DNA from: Allobosea sp.
Lineage (GTDB): Bacteria; Pseudomonadota; Alphaproteobacteria; Rhizobiales; Beijerinckiaceae
Assembly (NCBI RefSeq): GCF_017308075.1
Contig: NZ_JAFKFX010000024.1
Location: 1 to 64,000 of the forward strand
DNA length: 64,000 bases
Direction of reading: 5' to 3'
A model generated the notes under the pieces. It saw nothing but the letters and a program-made list of their open reading frames with translations, had not been told where the DNA came from and did no database searches. Shown piece by piece: positions 32,102 through 41,809 of the stretch; positions within the stretch are counted from its first letter, which is position 1, and each line of letters begins with the position of its first letter. Made by a program: the position numbers and the translations under genes.

Positions 32102-32389
32102 ATGAAACTCGCTTTGTCTACGATCGCCGTCGGGCTGCTGCTCGGCAGCGCCGGCGTCAGCGCCCAGTCCGTGAATATCGGCCCCGGCGGCATCTCCGTC
32201 GACCCGCGTACGCAGCGTGAGCGCGCCATAGACCGCGAGATTCGTCGCGAGGAGCGCTGGCGCGAGCGTGAGCGCTATGAGCGTCGCCGCGACTGGCGGG
32301 CAGAGCGTGGCCGCGATTGCCGCACCATCACGGAAACCCGAGAGACCCCGCGCGGCGAGGTCAGGCGCACCACCCGCGTCTGCGACTGA
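32102..32389 (+). CDS. Exported Arg/Glu-rich protein, paralogue B
   Basis: A 95-residue homologue of the preceding gene: signal peptide about 1-21 (GSAGVSAQS), mature start VNIGPGGISVDPRTQRERAI, a shorter Arg/Glu repeat (DREIRREERWRERERYERRR) and the same C-terminal Cys pair (CRTITETRETPRGEVRRT, then VCD). The conserved ends and length-variable middle suggest that the charged helix is a spacer and the ends bind something, but this is inference. It has its own leader and a downstream hairpin. Confidence 0.75.
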   Translation: MKLALSTIAVGLLLGSAGVSAQSVNIGPGGISVDPRTQRERAIDREIRREERWRERERYERRRDWRAERGRDCRTITETRETPRGEVRRTTRVCD

Positions 32390-32436
32390 TCGCTCACGAT
32401 CGGGGCAGGCAGGATCGGGGCAGGTCGGAAACCAAA

Positions 32437-32473
32437 GGGCCCGTCCCGCGGCAGCGGGGCGGGCCTCGACTTT
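32437..32473. terminator. Hairpin between paralogue B and convergent glpQ
   Basis: An 11-base stem with one G-T pair (32439-32449 with 32454-32464) followed by CTCGACTTT. It lies between convergent genes and could terminate the plus-strand unit; the T-run is short. Confidence 0.55.
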
Positions 32474-32493
32474 CTGGCGGTTCGGGCGCTGGA

Positions 32494-33654
32494 CTACTTC
32501 GCGTTGCGCGCCTTAACGGCGGTGCCCGGGAAGTCGGAGAACAGCCCGTCGATACCGAGCGCGAGGAAGGCCTTGTACTCGGCCGCCGCGTCGCCCTTGA
32601 AGTCCGAGGCGAGACGCTTGGGTTCGCTGCGGAAGGTCCAGGTGTGGACGAAGAGCCCCGCGGCGTGCGCGTCCTTGACGACATTGGTCGGTGTGATCAG
32701 CACGCGATCCTGCTCGTCGATCTTGCCGTCGCCATTCAGGTCCTTCGGCTTGCCGTCCTCGCCGATGACCTGCTTGCCGGCCAGGATGTAGGGCTTCCAG
32801 GGGCCGACGCCGTCGGCATAGGTCCTGATCTCTTTGAGCCCTTCGGCGGTGACGAGATCCTTGAACGTCCGCTTGTCGCCGGTGACGGCGAAATCATAGG
32901 GCTTGTCGAAGGGCGCGGCGAGCACGATGCCGCCATCCTTGTCGACATCGTCGGCATCGACGAGCTGGACGAGGCGCAGCTGGGTCTTGCCGCGCAGATA
33001 TTTGAGATTGGCGGTCTCGAAGCTCTGGATGATCACCGGCGAGCTCTTCTCGGTCCAGCCGGCGGCCTTGAGCTGGTCGAGCAGCCGGTCCTCGAGCGGC
33101 AGGCCGATCGCGACGTGGAAGATCGGGTGCTTGGTCTCCGGATAGATCCCGATGGTGCGCCCGGTTCGGGCGCTCTCCGCCTTGGCGAGGTCGATCACCT
33201 GCTGCAGGGTCGGAATCTCGAACTTGCCGTTATGCGACTGGTCGCGATCGGCGAAGGCCTGCTTGGCGCGCAGAGTCTTGAGCTCGGCCAGGGTGAAATC
33301 GCCGGCGAACCAGTCATTCGTGTCGACACCGTCGACCTTCTTCACGGTCTTGCGCGCGGCGAATTCCGGCCGGGTCGAGACGTCGGTGGTGCCCGACAGC
33401 ATCGGCTCGTGCCGCGCCACCAGAACCCCGTCCCTGGTCGCGACCAGGTCCGGCTCGATGAAGTCGGCGCCTTGTTCGATCGCGAGCTTGTAGGCTTCCA
33501 GCGTGTGCTCGGGCAGCGTGCCGCTGGCGCCGCGATGGGCGACGATCAGCGCCGGCTTGCCGTCGAGCGTCGGCGCCTGGGCGAGGGCGGCGGGCGCCGC
33601 CAGAGAAAGAGCGAATGTGGCCAGCAGCGAGGCCGATTGCAGCAAGGGCTTCAT
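32494..33654 (-). CDS. glpQ: Periplasmic glycerophosphodiester phosphodiesterase
   Basis: A 386-residue exported GlpQ-type enzyme that hydrolyses deacylated phospholipids to glycerol-3-phosphate and an alcohol. A signal peptide ends near residue 25 (APAALAQAP). The catalytic signature [18 protein letters not shown] and [22 protein letters not shown] place the metal ligands. A calcium-loop-like stretch, [12 protein letters not shown], and [10 protein letters not shown] occur in the barrel insert, as in larger GlpQ relatives. The ATG at 33654 is chosen for the signal peptide. It is convergent with the Arg/Glu-rich pair. Confidence 0.9.
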   Translation of the reverse strand: MKPLLQSASLLATFALSLAAPAALAQAPTLDGKPALIVAHRGASGTLPEHTLEAYKLAIEQGADFIEPDLVATRDGVLVARHEPMLSGTTDVSTRPEFAARKTVKKVDGVDTNDWFAGDFTLAELKTLRAKQAFADRDQSHNGKFEIPTLQQVIDLAKAESARTGRTIGIYPETKHPIFHVAIGLPLEDRLLDQLKAAGWTEKSSPVIIQSFETANLKYLRGKTQLRLVQLVDADDVDKDGGIVLAAPFDKPYDFAVTGDKRTFKDLVTAEGLKEIRTYADGVGPWKPYILAGKQVIGEDGKPKDLNGDGKIDEQDRVLITPTNVVKDAHAAGLFVHTWTFRSEPKRLASDFKGDAAAEYKAFLALGIDGLFSDFPGTAVKARNAK

Positions 33655-33775
33655 GACGATCCGATCCTTGGACGCGAAATCAGGCGGCAAGCGTGCTCGG
33701 TCGATATGACAGCGCTTTGAAGGCGGCGCCCTTCTTGTTGGGGCGCCGGTGTCCGGCGCCCATCTCGGCGTCGTC

Positions 33776-33916
33776 TCAGCGCCGGCCGCTTTCCAGCTTG
33801 GTCTTGGCGTCGACCGGTTTGGCCGGAGGCGGGGTCAGATCCTGCTGCGGGGTGGCGCAGGCAGCGAGCGAAAGGCAGAACAGGCTGGCGAAGGCAAGGC
33901 GGGCGAACTTGGTCAT
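33776..33916 (-). CDS. Small putative lipoprotein
   Basis: A 46-residue product beginning [20 protein letters not shown], with a lipobox LAAC that places the acylated cysteine at residue 20. The remaining 26 residues ([17 protein letters not shown] and on) are proline-rich and hydrophilic. It lies between glpQ and the divergent rRNA methyltransferase gene. No family or partner is recognised; small lipoproteins of this kind are often missed in annotation. Confidence 0.6.
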   Translation of the reverse strand: MTKFARLAFASLFCLSLAACATPQQDLTPPPAKPVDAKTKLESGRR

Positions 33917-34065
33917 CGGCGACGGCCCCGAGGCTGGGTTGGCGTTACGTAAGCTATTGTATCGTCTTTCTGCTTGTGGAACGACGGCGTCAAGAGCCCC
34001 AAACCTTGTTCAGAATCGGTCGAGACCGCGCGCGGTCCGACAAGCTCAATCCCAGGAAGCCGGAC

Positions 34066-35364
34066 ATGACGCCCGCCGCCCGCATCAGCGCCGCCATCGA
34101 GGTCCTGACCGATCTGATCCAGCGCCGCCGGCCCGCCGCGGACGCCTTGAAGGATTGGGGGCTGGCCCGCCGCTTCGCCGGCTCGAAGGACCGCGCCGCC
34201 GTCGCCTCGCTGGTCTATGACGCCCTGCGTCGCCGGGCGTCCTCCGCCCATGCGCTCGGCGAGGAGACGCCGCGGGCCCTCGTGCTCGGCATGCTGGTCA
34301 GCCAGCGCGGGATGCGGGCGGACGAGATCGCCGCCCTGTTCACCGGCCAGAACCATGCTCCGGCACCGCTGACGGAATTCGAGGTGGCGGGGCTCGCCAC
34401 CTTCGATCTCTCGGCCGCCCCGGGCTGGGTCCGCGCCGATGTCCCGGAATGGCTCTGGCCTTCCTTCGTCGAGGCCTTCGCCGAGCATGCCGTCGCGGAG
34501 GGCGAGGCGCTCGCGGAGCGGGCGCCGGTCGACATCCGGGCGAACCGCCTCAAGACCGGGCGGGACGCGCTGCGCTCCGCGCTGGCTCATCTCCAGCCGG
34601 AAATGGGAGCCTGGTCGCCGGATGCGCTGCGCTTCCAGCCCGGTCCCGACGGCCGCGGGCCGACGCTGCAGAGCGAGGCCGCCTTCTTCGCCGGCGAGTT
34701 CGAGATCCAGGACGAGGGCTCGCAGCTGGTCGCTGCGCTGGCTGGAGCGCGAGCGGGCGAGACCGTGATCGATCTCTGTGCGGGCGCCGGCGGCAAGACG
34801 CTGGCGCTGGCGGCGCTGATGGGCAATGAGGGCCGTATCTTCGCGACCGATCTCGATAGCCGCCGGCTCTCGCCGCTGCATGACCGGCTGACGCGCTCCG
34901 GGGCGAGCAATGTCGAGGTGCGCGTCCCGCGCAGCCGCGGCCATGACGCACTCTCCGATCTTTCCGGCACCGCCGATCTCGTCGTCGTCGACGCGCCCTG
35001 CACCGGCTCAGGCACCTGGCGGCGCAATCCCGACGCCAAATGGCGCGTGCGTCCGGGCGCGCTCGCCGAGCGGATCAAGGAGCAGGCCGAGGTGCTCGAC
35101 CGCGCCGCCGGCCTCGTCCGCTCGGGCGGGCGTATCGCCTATATCACCTGCTCGGTCCTGCCCGAGGAGAACGATGTCGCGGTCGAGGCCTTCCTCGCGC
35201 GTCATCCCGGTTTCGCCCTGGTCCCGATGCGCGATCTTTTGAGCGCGGGCGAGGTCGATTATGGCCTGCTCGCCCGTTTCGCGACGCAGAGCGGGCTGCA
35301 ATTGTCGCCGGCACGGACCGGGACGGACGGCTTCTATCTGAGCTGCCTCGCGGCGCCGGGCTGA
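34066..35364 (+). CDS. RsmB/NOP family RNA (cytosine-C5) methyltransferase
   Basis: A 432-residue SAM-dependent methyltransferase of the RsmB/Nop2 family with an N-terminal NusB-like helical domain (about 1-130) and a C-terminal catalytic domain. The SAM loop is VIDLCAGAGGKTLALAALMG; motif IV with catalytic cysteine is VVDAPCTGSGTWRRNPD; motif VI with the second cysteine is YITCSVLPEENDVAVEAFL. The likely target is 16S rRNA m5C967 or a similar site, which cannot be proven here. The ATG at 34066 matches the usual N-terminus; guaA follows by 49 bases. Confidence 0.88.
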   Translation: MTPAARISAAIEVLTDLIQRRRPAADALKDWGLARRFAGSKDRAAVASLVYDALRRRASSAHALGEETPRALVLGMLVSQRGMRADEIAALFTGQNHAPAPLTEFEVAGLATFDLSAAPGWVRADVPEWLWPSFVEAFAEHAVAEGEALAERAPVDIRANRLKTGRDALRSALAHLQPEMGAWSPDALRFQPGPDGRGPTLQSEAAFFAGEFEIQDEGSQLVAALAGARAGETVIDLCAGAGGKTLALAALMGNEGRIFATDLDSRRLSPLHDRLTRSGASNVEVRVPRSRGHDALSDLSGTADLVVVDAPCTGSGTWRRNPDAKWRVRPGALAERIKEQAEVLDRAAGLVRSGGRIAYITCSVLPEENDVAVEAFLARHPGFALVPMRDLLSAGEVDYGLLARFATQSGLQLSPARTGTDGFYLSCLAAPG

Positions 35365-35413
35365 GCCTCAGCTGGGCGTTGCGCGCTCGCTCGCGATGGC
35401 GTAACCGAGCGCG

Positions 35414-36988
35414 ATGAGCGCTCAGCCCCAGAACCCCACCCACGACTCCATCCTCATCATCGATTTCGGCAGCCAGGTGACGCAGCTGATCGCGCGCCGG
35501 GTGCGCGAGATCGGCGTCTATTGCGAGATCGCCCCCTTCCAGTCGGCTTCCGAGGCTTTTGCCCGGATGAAGCCGAAGGGCGTGATCTTCTCCGGCGGCC
35601 CCGCCTCGGTCCCGGACGTGAATTCGCCGCGTGCGCCGCAGGAGGTCTTCTCCTCCGACCTGCCGGTCCTCGGCATCTGCTACGGCCAGCAGACCATGGC
35701 CCATCAGCTCGGCGGCAAGGTCGAGGGCGGCCACGCCGCCGAATTCGGCCGGGCCGATGTCGAGATCGTCACGCCTTCGGCGCTGTTCGCAGGCGTCTGG
35801 GAGCAGGGCGGGCGCTATCCGGTCTGGATGAGCCATGGCGACCGGGTCACGCAGCTCCCGGCCGGCTTCAGCGTGAAGGCCACCTCCGAGAACGCGCCCT
35901 ATGCGGTGGCGAGCGACGAGGATCGCCGCTTCTACTCGACCATGTTCCACCCCGAAGTGGTGCACACCCCGGATGGCGGCAAGCTGCTGCGCAACTTCGT
36001 CGTCAACATCTGCGACTGCAAGCCGGACTGGAGCATGTCGGCTTATCGTGCCGAGATGCAGAAGAAGATCCGCGACCAGGTCGGAACCGGCCGGGTGATC
36101 TGCGGGCTCTCCGGCGGTGTCGACTCGGCCGTCGCGGCTGTGCTGATCCACGAGGCGATCGGCGACCAGCTGACCTGCGTCTTCGTCGATCACGGCCTGA
36201 TGCGGATGAACGAGGCCGAGGAGGTCGTTCGCCTCTTCAGGGATCACTACAACATCCCGCTCGTCCATGTTGAAGCTGAAGAGCTTTTCCTCAGCGAGCT
36301 CGCCAAGTGCGGCGCCGATCCCGAGGCCAAGCGCAAGACCATCGGACGGCTCTTCATCGACGTCTTCGACGCCGAGGCGGCCAAGCTGGGCGGCGCCGAT
36401 TTCCTCGCGCAGGGCACGCTCTATCCCGACGTGATCGAGAGCGTCTCTTTCTCCGGCGGCCCCTCGGTGACGATCAAGAGCCACCACAATGTCGGCGGCC
36501 TGCCCGAGCGCATGAAGATGAAGCTCGTCGAGCCGCTGCGCGAGCTCTTCAAGGACGAGGTCCGCGTGCTCGGCCGCGAGCTCGGCCTGCCCGAGGCCTT
36601 CGTCGGCCGCCACCCCTTCCCGGGGCCGGGCCTCGCCATCCGCTGCCCCGGCGAGATCACCAAGGAGAAGCTCGACATCCTGCGCAAGGCCGATGCGATC
36701 TATCTCGAGGAGATCCGCAAGGCCGGGCTCTACGACGTGATCTGGCAGGCTTTCGCCGTGCTGCTGCCGGTGCGCACCGTCGGCGTGATGGGCGACTACC
36801 GGACCTACGACCATGTCTGCGCCCTGCGCGCCGTGACCTCGGTCGACGGCATGACCGCCGACTTCTATCCCTACGACATGGCCTTCCTCGGCCGCACCGC
36901 GACCCGCATCATCAACGAGGTCAAGGGCATCAACCGGGTGGTCTACGACGTGACCTCGAAGCCGCCCGGCACAATCGAGTGGGAATGA
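35414..36988 (+). CDS. guaA: GMP synthase (glutamine-hydrolysing)
   Basis: A 524-residue two-domain enzyme converting XMP to GMP with glutamine and ATP. The N-terminal class I amidotransferase shows [17 protein letters not shown], the cysteine in [16 protein letters not shown] and the catalytic FHPEV histidine. The ATP-pyrophosphatase domain has the P-loop [12 protein letters not shown], and the C-terminal dimerisation domain ends KPPGTIEWE. Length and ends match the family exactly. Purine synthesis is also represented by purF at the far end of the window. Confidence 0.97.
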   Translation: MSAQPQNPTHDSILIIDFGSQVTQLIARRVREIGVYCEIAPFQSASEAFARMKPKGVIFSGGPASVPDVNSPRAPQEVFSSDLPVLGICYGQQTMAHQLGGKVEGGHAAEFGRADVEIVTPSALFAGVWEQGGRYPVWMSHGDRVTQLPAGFSVKATSENAPYAVASDEDRRFYSTMFHPEVVHTPDGGKLLRNFVVNICDCKPDWSMSAYRAEMQKKIRDQVGTGRVICGLSGGVDSAVAAVLIHEAIGDQLTCVFVDHGLMRMNEAEEVVRLFRDHYNIPLVHVEAEELFLSELAKCGADPEAKRKTIGRLFIDVFDAEAAKLGGADFLAQGTLYPDVIESVSFSGGPSVTIKSHHNVGGLPERMKMKLVEPLRELFKDEVRVLGRELGLPEAFVGRHPFPGPGLAIRCPGEITKEKLDILRKADAIYLEEIRKAGLYDVIWQAFAVLLPVRTVGVMGDYRTYDHVCALRAVTSVDGMTADFYPYDMAFLGRTATRIINEVKGINRVVYDVTSKPPGTIEWE

Positions 36989-37045
36989 GGACGGCGCGTC
37001 GAACCGTCCGGTAAGCCGCGCCGGGTGTCCTTGGCCGCCCGGCCA

Positions 37046-38533
37046 TCAGCGCTTCGCCGCCTGTAGCGCCGTCGCCAGCTTCCCGACCGCAGCCTCGATC
37101 TCGCTCGGCGTATAGGCGGCAAAGCCCATCAGGAAGCCGGGCTTGCCGTCGCCGGCGGCGTAGAGCGACGACAATCCCAGCAGCGCGATACCGGCACGGC
37201 GTGCAGAGTCGATGGCGGCCTGCTCGGACAGGCCGGATTTCAGCAGGCAGGGCATCTGCAGCCCGCCGGCCGGCACCTGCGCCTCGGCGACTCCCGCAAG
37301 ATGCTTGTCGACGAGGCCGGCCAGCAGGCCGAGGCGCTCGGCATAGATGCCGCGCATGGCGCGGACATGCGCGCCGAAATGCCCGCCTTCCATGAAGCGG
37401 GCGAGCGTCATTTGGGCGAGCGGGGCGGAATGGCCGTCGAGCAGCGTCCGCGCCACGGTCATCGGCTCGACGAGTTCGCGCGGCAGCACGACATAGCCGA
37501 TCCGCAGGCCCGGAAAGAGCGATTTGGTGAAGGTGCCGATATAGATGGTCCGCTCATGCGGATCGAGCCCCTGGACGCAGGCGGTCGGCTTGCCGGCATA
37601 GTGGAACTCGCTGTCGTAATCGTCCTCGATGATCCAGGCCTGATGGCGGTCCGCCCATTCGATCAGCGCCAGGCGGCGATCGAGCGCCAATGTCGCGCCG
37701 CTCGGGAACTGGTGCGAGGGGGTGAGGAACACGGCCCGGGCCCGGCGTGGCTCGGAAATGATCTCGTCGACCAGCAGGCCCTGATGGTCGAGCCGGATCG
37801 GGACGCAATCGAGCCCGGCGGCATCGAAGGCCTTGCGCGCGCCGTAATAGGCGGGGTCCTCGATGAAGATGTGCTCGCCCGCGTCGAGCAGCACGCTCGC
37901 GCACAGTGCCAGCGCCTGCTGCGAACTGGTCAGGACGAGAACCCGGTCGGGCGTGGCATGGGCGCCGCGTTCGAGATTCACATAGTCGGCGATCGCCCGC
38001 CGCAGCGGCTCGACGCCTTGCGGGTCGGCGTGCAGCAGTGCCGCCGTGCCGGCCTCCTTCAGCACCTGCCGTTCCAGGCGTTCCCAGAGCCGGATGGGAA
38101 AGCTGCGCGTCTCCGGTATGCCCGGCGCGAAGGGCCGCGGTGATAGAAGCTCGCGCACGCCGCCGCTGCGGAATATCGCCTCGCCGCGCCGGCTGAGGTT
38201 CGGCGCGTGGCTGAGCCGGGGCGCCGCGCGCCGCCACTGCCGGCGGCCGGGAGCGAGCTCCGACGTCTCCGCCACGAAGCTGCCGCTGCCGACCCGGCGC
38301 TCGATGAAGCCTTCGGCATGCAGCTGCGCATAGGCGGCTTCGACCGTGTCGCGTGACAGGTCGAGCGATCGCGCCAAGGCACGCGAGGCCGGCAGCGGCT
38401 TTCCGCGTCCGAGGGTGCCGTCGAGGATGAGCTGGCGGATCGCACGCTGGATCCTGGCATGCAGCGGCAGCCCCGCATGAGCGGGATGGGCCAGCCAGGC
38501 TTTCACCGATTCCAGTTGCGAATGCTTGAACAA
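37046..38533 (-). CDS. MocR/PdxR-like GntR regulator with aminotransferase domain
   Basis: A 495-residue fusion: N-terminal GntR winged helix (about 15-80; RALARSLDLSRDTVEAAYAQL) and a class I aminotransferase-like effector domain with the PLP lysine in YIGTFTKSLFPGLRIGYV. MocR proteins bind PLP and often an amino compound and regulate a divergent gene. Here the divergent gene encodes a BenE-type transporter. The start appears to be TTG at 38533, with AGAGAGG upstream, and overlaps the left arm of an inverted repeat that may be its own operator. Confidence 0.88.
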   Translation of the reverse strand: MFKHSQLESVKAWLAHPAHAGLPLHARIQRAIRQLILDGTLGRGKPLPASRALARSLDLSRDTVEAAYAQLHAEGFIERRVGSGSFVAETSELAPGRRQWRRAAPRLSHAPNLSRRGEAIFRSGGVRELLSPRPFAPGIPETRSFPIRLWERLERQVLKEAGTAALLHADPQGVEPLRRAIADYVNLERGAHATPDRVLVLTSSQQALALCASVLLDAGEHIFIEDPAYYGARKAFDAAGLDCVPIRLDHQGLLVDEIISEPRRARAVFLTPSHQFPSGATLALDRRLALIEWADRHQAWIIEDDYDSEFHYAGKPTACVQGLDPHERTIYIGTFTKSLFPGLRIGYVVLPRELVEPMTVARTLLDGHSAPLAQMTLARFMEGGHFGAHVRAMRGIYAERLGLLAGLVDKHLAGVAEAQVPAGGLQMPCLLKSGLSEQAAIDSARRAGIALLGLSSLYAAGDGKPGFLMGFAAYTPSEIEAAVGKLATALQAAKR

Positions 38534-38579
38534 ATGGTCTGGGCCTCTCTTCGGAAGTGGTTGGGATTGTCAGACCATT
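38533..38579. promoter_or_regulatory. Inverted-repeat operator candidate between mocR-like and benE-like genes
   Basis: AATGGTCTG (38533-38541) and CAGACCATT (38571-38579) form a perfect 9-base inverted repeat with a 29-base centre. Half-site centres are 38 bases apart, near four helical turns, which suits a dimeric MocR protein that contacts separated half-sites. The repeat lies between the divergent starts. Confidence 0.65.
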
Positions 38580-38645
38580 GATCGGCTAGTTGTCAACGTG
38601 CCCCGCAGCGCCTGCGCCCCATCTCTTGGAAGACCTGTCACGATC

Positions 38646-39875
38646 ATGCCGTCCGGTTCCGCGCCCTCCAGCCGCCTCAACGACCTCATGCATCCCGTCG
38701 TCGCGGGGGTGATCTCGGTGATCGTCAACTATGGCGGCACCTTCATCCTGGTCTTCCAGGCAGCGAAGGTCGCCGGCCTCAGCCCGGAACTGACCGCTTC
38801 CTGGGTCTGGTCGGTCTCGATCGGCGTCGGCGTGACCGGGCTTGTCCTCAGCTGGCGCTATCGCGAGCCGATCATCACGGCATGGTCGACGCCCGCTGCC
38901 GCCTTCCTCGTCACCGCGCTCGCGACCACGCCCTATGCCGAGGCGGTCGGCGCCTACATCGTCTCCGCGGCAGCCTTCGTCGCGCTCGGCCTATCGGGCT
39001 GGTTCGAAAGGGTCATCCGCCTGATCCCGCCCGGAATCGCCTCGGGGCTGCTCGCTGGAATCCTGCTGCAATTCGGCATCGGCGCCTTCGGCGGTGCGAG
39101 CGTCGATCCGTTGCTGGTCGGCCTTCTGGTCCTCGCCTATCTCGCCTTGAAGCGCTGCTCGCCGCGCTATGCCGTGGTCGGCATACTCGTGCTCGGCCTC
39201 GTCTTCCTGCTGCTGCAGGGCAGGGTGGACCTGTCCGGCTTGCGGCTTCAGTTCGCGGCGCCGGTCTTCACCATGCCGGAATTTTCGCTCAACGCGCTGC
39301 TCAGCGTCGCGCTGCCGCTGTTCCTGATCACCCTGACCGGCCAGTACATGCCGGGAATGCTGGTCCTGCGGAACGACGGCTTCAAGACCAGCGCCGATCC
39401 GCTCGTCACCGTGACCGGGCTCGGCTCGCTGCTGATGGCGCCTTTCGGCTCCCATGCCTTCAATGTTGCGGCGATCACGGCGGCGATCGCCACCGGCAAG
39501 GAGGCGCATGAGGACCCGTCGAAGCGCTGGATCGCGGGGATCGCGGCCGGCGTGGCCTATATCCTCGTCGGGGTGTTCGGGGTGACGCTGGCGGCGGTGT
39601 TCATGGCGTTTCCTGCGACCTTCATCACGACGCTTGCCGGCCTTGCCTTGCTCGGTACGATCGGCGGCAGCCTGGCCGGCGCAATGGCCGATCCCGCGTC
39701 CCGTGAGGCGGCTCTGATCACCTTCCTGGCCTCGGCCGCGAACATCCAGCTGCTCGGCATCGGCGGAGCATTCTGGGGCCTGCTGATCGGCCTCGCCGCG
39801 CACCTCATCCTGAACGGCCGTCTGCCGCAGCGTGCGCGTGCCGAAATCCTCACAGGGCAGGGCGCAGGGAAATAA
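38646..39875 (+). CDS. benE: BenE-family membrane transporter
   Basis: A 409-residue inner-membrane transporter with about 12 helices of the benzoate:H+ symporter (BenE) family, related to nucleobase permeases. Recognisable segments include FQAAKVAGLSPELTASWVW, AWSTPAAAFLVTAL, the IPPGIASGLLAGILLQFG helix and APFGSHAFNVAAITAAI. Start at 38646. Benzoate is the best-known substrate of the family, but no benzoate catabolic genes are nearby and control by a MocR protein hints at an amine, amino acid or vitamin B6-related ligand instead. That alternative is inference. Confidence 0.8.
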   Translation: MPSGSAPSSRLNDLMHPVVAGVISVIVNYGGTFILVFQAAKVAGLSPELTASWVWSVSIGVGVTGLVLSWRYREPIITAWSTPAAAFLVTALATTPYAEAVGAYIVSAAAFVALGLSGWFERVIRLIPPGIASGLLAGILLQFGIGAFGGASVDPLLVGLLVLAYLALKRCSPRYAVVGILVLGLVFLLLQGRVDLSGLRLQFAAPVFTMPEFSLNALLSVALPLFLITLTGQYMPGMLVLRNDGFKTSADPLVTVTGLGSLLMAPFGSHAFNVAAITAAIATGKEAHEDPSKRWIAGIAAGVAYILVGVFGVTLAAVFMAFPATFITTLAGLALLGTIGGSLAGAMADPASREAALITFLASAANIQLLGIGGAFWGLLIGLAAHLILNGRLPQRARAEILTGQGAGK

Positions 39876-39910
39876 TGGCTGGGGCGACCATGCCCGCGCC
39901 TGGTCGCCAT

Positions 39911-40540
39911 CTAGCGCGGTCGCCGTACCGCCCTGAGCACGCCGCTCTTGCCGCCGCCGCAATAGAAGCGGTCGCCGCCATCGGCCTCGAGGCCTGAGAC
40001 GCCGGTGCCGGTCGGCATGTCGAGGCGCTCGAGCACCGCGCCGGTCCGCGGATCGACGCGCCTGAGCTCGCTCTCGTCGTTCTCCCAGGTGCCGTGCCAG
40101 AGCTCGCCATGGCTCCAGGTCACGCCGGTGACGAAGCGGTTCGACTCGATGCTGCGCAGGACGGCGCCGGTTTCCGGGTCGATCTGATGGATCTTGCGGT
40201 TGCGATACTGGCCGACCCAGAGCGTCCCTTCCGCCCAGGCGAGCCCGGAACTGCCGCCCCCCGGCGCCGGGATTGTCGCCAATACGGTGCCTGTCCGCGG
40301 GTCGAGCTTCTGGATGCGGTCCTCGGCGATCTGGAAGAGGTGGCGGCCATCGAAGGCCGTGCCGGCATCGGCGGCGACATCGAGCGAGCGTTCAGTCGCT
40401 CCGCTTTCGGGATCGAGCGCGTTCAGCCTGCGGTCGGTCGCGAACCAGACATGCCGGCCGTCATAGGAGACGCCGTGAACGCCGTCGATGTCGGGGAAGG
40501 GGCCGTATTCGCGGATGATCTCGGCTGCTGATCGTTTCAT
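39911..40540 (-). CDS. Beta-propeller (PQQ/YncE-like) repeat protein
   Basis: A 209-residue protein of about five short blades, each with a pattern near G-(x)-LW-(x)n-I-x-x-(I/L)-D-P-x-(T/S)-G (for example LNALDPESGAT, IQKLDPRTGTVLA, IHQIDPETGAVLRSI, LRRVDPRTGAVLERL). It has no signal peptide, so it is likely cytoplasmic. It follows the TPR/HTH regulator gene by 48 bases on the same strand and may be its effector or partner. No catalytic motif is seen; relatives are called YncE-like or glutamine-cyclotransferase-like. Confidence 0.75.
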   Translation of the reverse strand: MKRSAAEIIREYGPFPDIDGVHGVSYDGRHVWFATDRRLNALDPESGATERSLDVAADAGTAFDGRHLFQIAEDRIQKLDPRTGTVLATIPAPGGGSSGLAWAEGTLWVGQYRNRKIHQIDPETGAVLRSIESNRFVTGVTWSHGELWHGTWENDESELRRVDPRTGAVLERLDMPTGTGVSGLEADGGDRFYCGGGKSGVLRAVRRPR

Positions 40541-40588
40541 GGCGCGTCTCCGGAACGGGTGATTGCGACCTTGCTGTCGCCTGCCGTT

Positions 40589-41809
40589 CTAGCTGCCGGG
40601 CGAGGAGGCCGGGAGTAACAACACTGTCGGGAACCCCGGCACGGGCGGCGTCACCCAGCGCCGCGCCGGCCCGCGCCCGAAGGACTGGACCCGGCCTGCC
40701 GAGGCGAGCACCTCGAGCGCGCGCTGCACGCTGCGCGGGCTGGTCGCGAGTGCCAGCGCGAGGCCCGAGCTCGACCATGCCTCGCCATCCGAAAGCAGGG
40801 CGAGCAGCGTCCCATGCCGTTCCTCGACGGGCGGGGCGAGAACGACGATCTCGGCGCCGTGGCGAGGAACCATGGCGAAACCGTCGGCCGTCGCATCGAT
40901 CGCGGCCAAGTCCCTGAGCTCGGCGCGCAGCCGCCCGATCTCGACCCGCAGCCGGGCGCGGTGCGATTCATCGACCTGCCTTGCCCGGAAGGCCCGTGCG
41001 ACGAGGACGCTGCGCGGCACGTCGACGGGCCAGGCTTCGGCGAGGGCACGCGCCAGCGAGAACAGCACCGGCCGCGTCGCGAGCGAGACCGCCGCATTCC
41101 TGCTCCGCACGCTGTTCCGGCAGGCGTCGATGATCAGCGCGTCCGTCGCAGACAGGGCTTCGACCTCTTCGAGCGGGAGAAGCCTGGCTTCGCCCCGTGC
41201 GATCAACTGTGCCGCCGGCGCGCGCAGCAGGGCCGCTGCGCTCTCGACTTCGGCTATAAGGGCGCCGATACCGGACTGGCGGGCGGCGCGTTCGGCCTGC
41301 GCCAACGCGTCGTGGGCGATCTGCGTCCGCAGCCGCCTGATCGCGATTCCGGCAATGACGAGTGCATGCGCAGCCTGCAGGGCAGCCGGGAACGGGCTCG
41401 GATCGATCCCGGCCAGAGCCTGTTCTGCTTGGTCGAGCTGGCCGATCAGGAGGAAACGGCGAACCGAAAGATGCCGGGCATGGGCGGCATTCAGCCGGTC
41501 GCCATGTTGCTCCAGCACCGCTTGCGCCGCCTCGAGCACCTTCGCCGGCCAGCCGAGATCGCGCGAGACTAGGGCGATCTCGGCTTCGGCGACGATACAT
41601 CTCGCGCGGGCCACCGCTTCCCTCTGCCCGAAGCCGCGTGCCGCCTTCTGCAGCAAGGCCTTGGCGCGGGCAAAGTCGCCGAGCCGGGCCATGGCGATGC
41701 CGCGCAAGGCCAGTGCCGGCGGGTCCTCGCGCAGCGCGACGCGGTTCAGCACGCCGAGCAGATCGCCCGCCGCCAGCGCACGCGCCGCGGCCGTGATCAT
41801 CGAGTCCAT
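40589..41809 (-). CDS. TPR/HTH-type regulatory protein
   Basis: A 406-residue protein. About residues 1-230 are alanine-rich helical repeats of TPR type (RGIAMARLGDFARAKALLQKAARGFG and similar). The C-terminal part has a helix-turn-helix-like segment (SSGLALALATSPRSVQRALEVLASAGRVQSFG). The middle contains a DNA-binding-regulator-like ALAEAWPVDVPRSVLVARAF stretch. It is divergent from the DUF899 gene and upstream of the beta-propeller gene, so it is a candidate regulator for both. The precise family is not recognised with certainty. Confidence 0.65.
   Translation of the reverse strand: MDSMITAAARALAAGDLLGVLNRVALREDPPALALRGIAMARLGDFARAKALLQKAARGFGQREAVARARCIVAEAEIALVSRDLGWPAKVLEAAQAVLEQHGDRLNAAHARHLSVRRFLLIGQLDQAEQALAGIDPSPFPAALQAAHALVIAGIAIRRLRTQIAHDALAQAERAARQSGIGALIAEVESAAALLRAPAAQLIARGEARLLPLEEVEALSATDALIIDACRNSVRSRNAAVSLATRPVLFSLARALAEAWPVDVPRSVLVARAFRARQVDESHRARLRVEIGRLRAELRDLAAIDATADGFAMVPRHGAEIVVLAPPVEERHGTLLALLSDGEAWSSSGLALALATSPRSVQRALEVLASAGRVQSFGRGPARRWVTPPVPGFPTVLLLPASSPGS

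Noticed and set aside
31636-32389. Arg/Glu-rich repeats as an artefact of low-complexity sequence
   Set aside because: Both frames have ribosome sites, signal peptides, conserved ends and downstream hairpins, so they were kept as genes.
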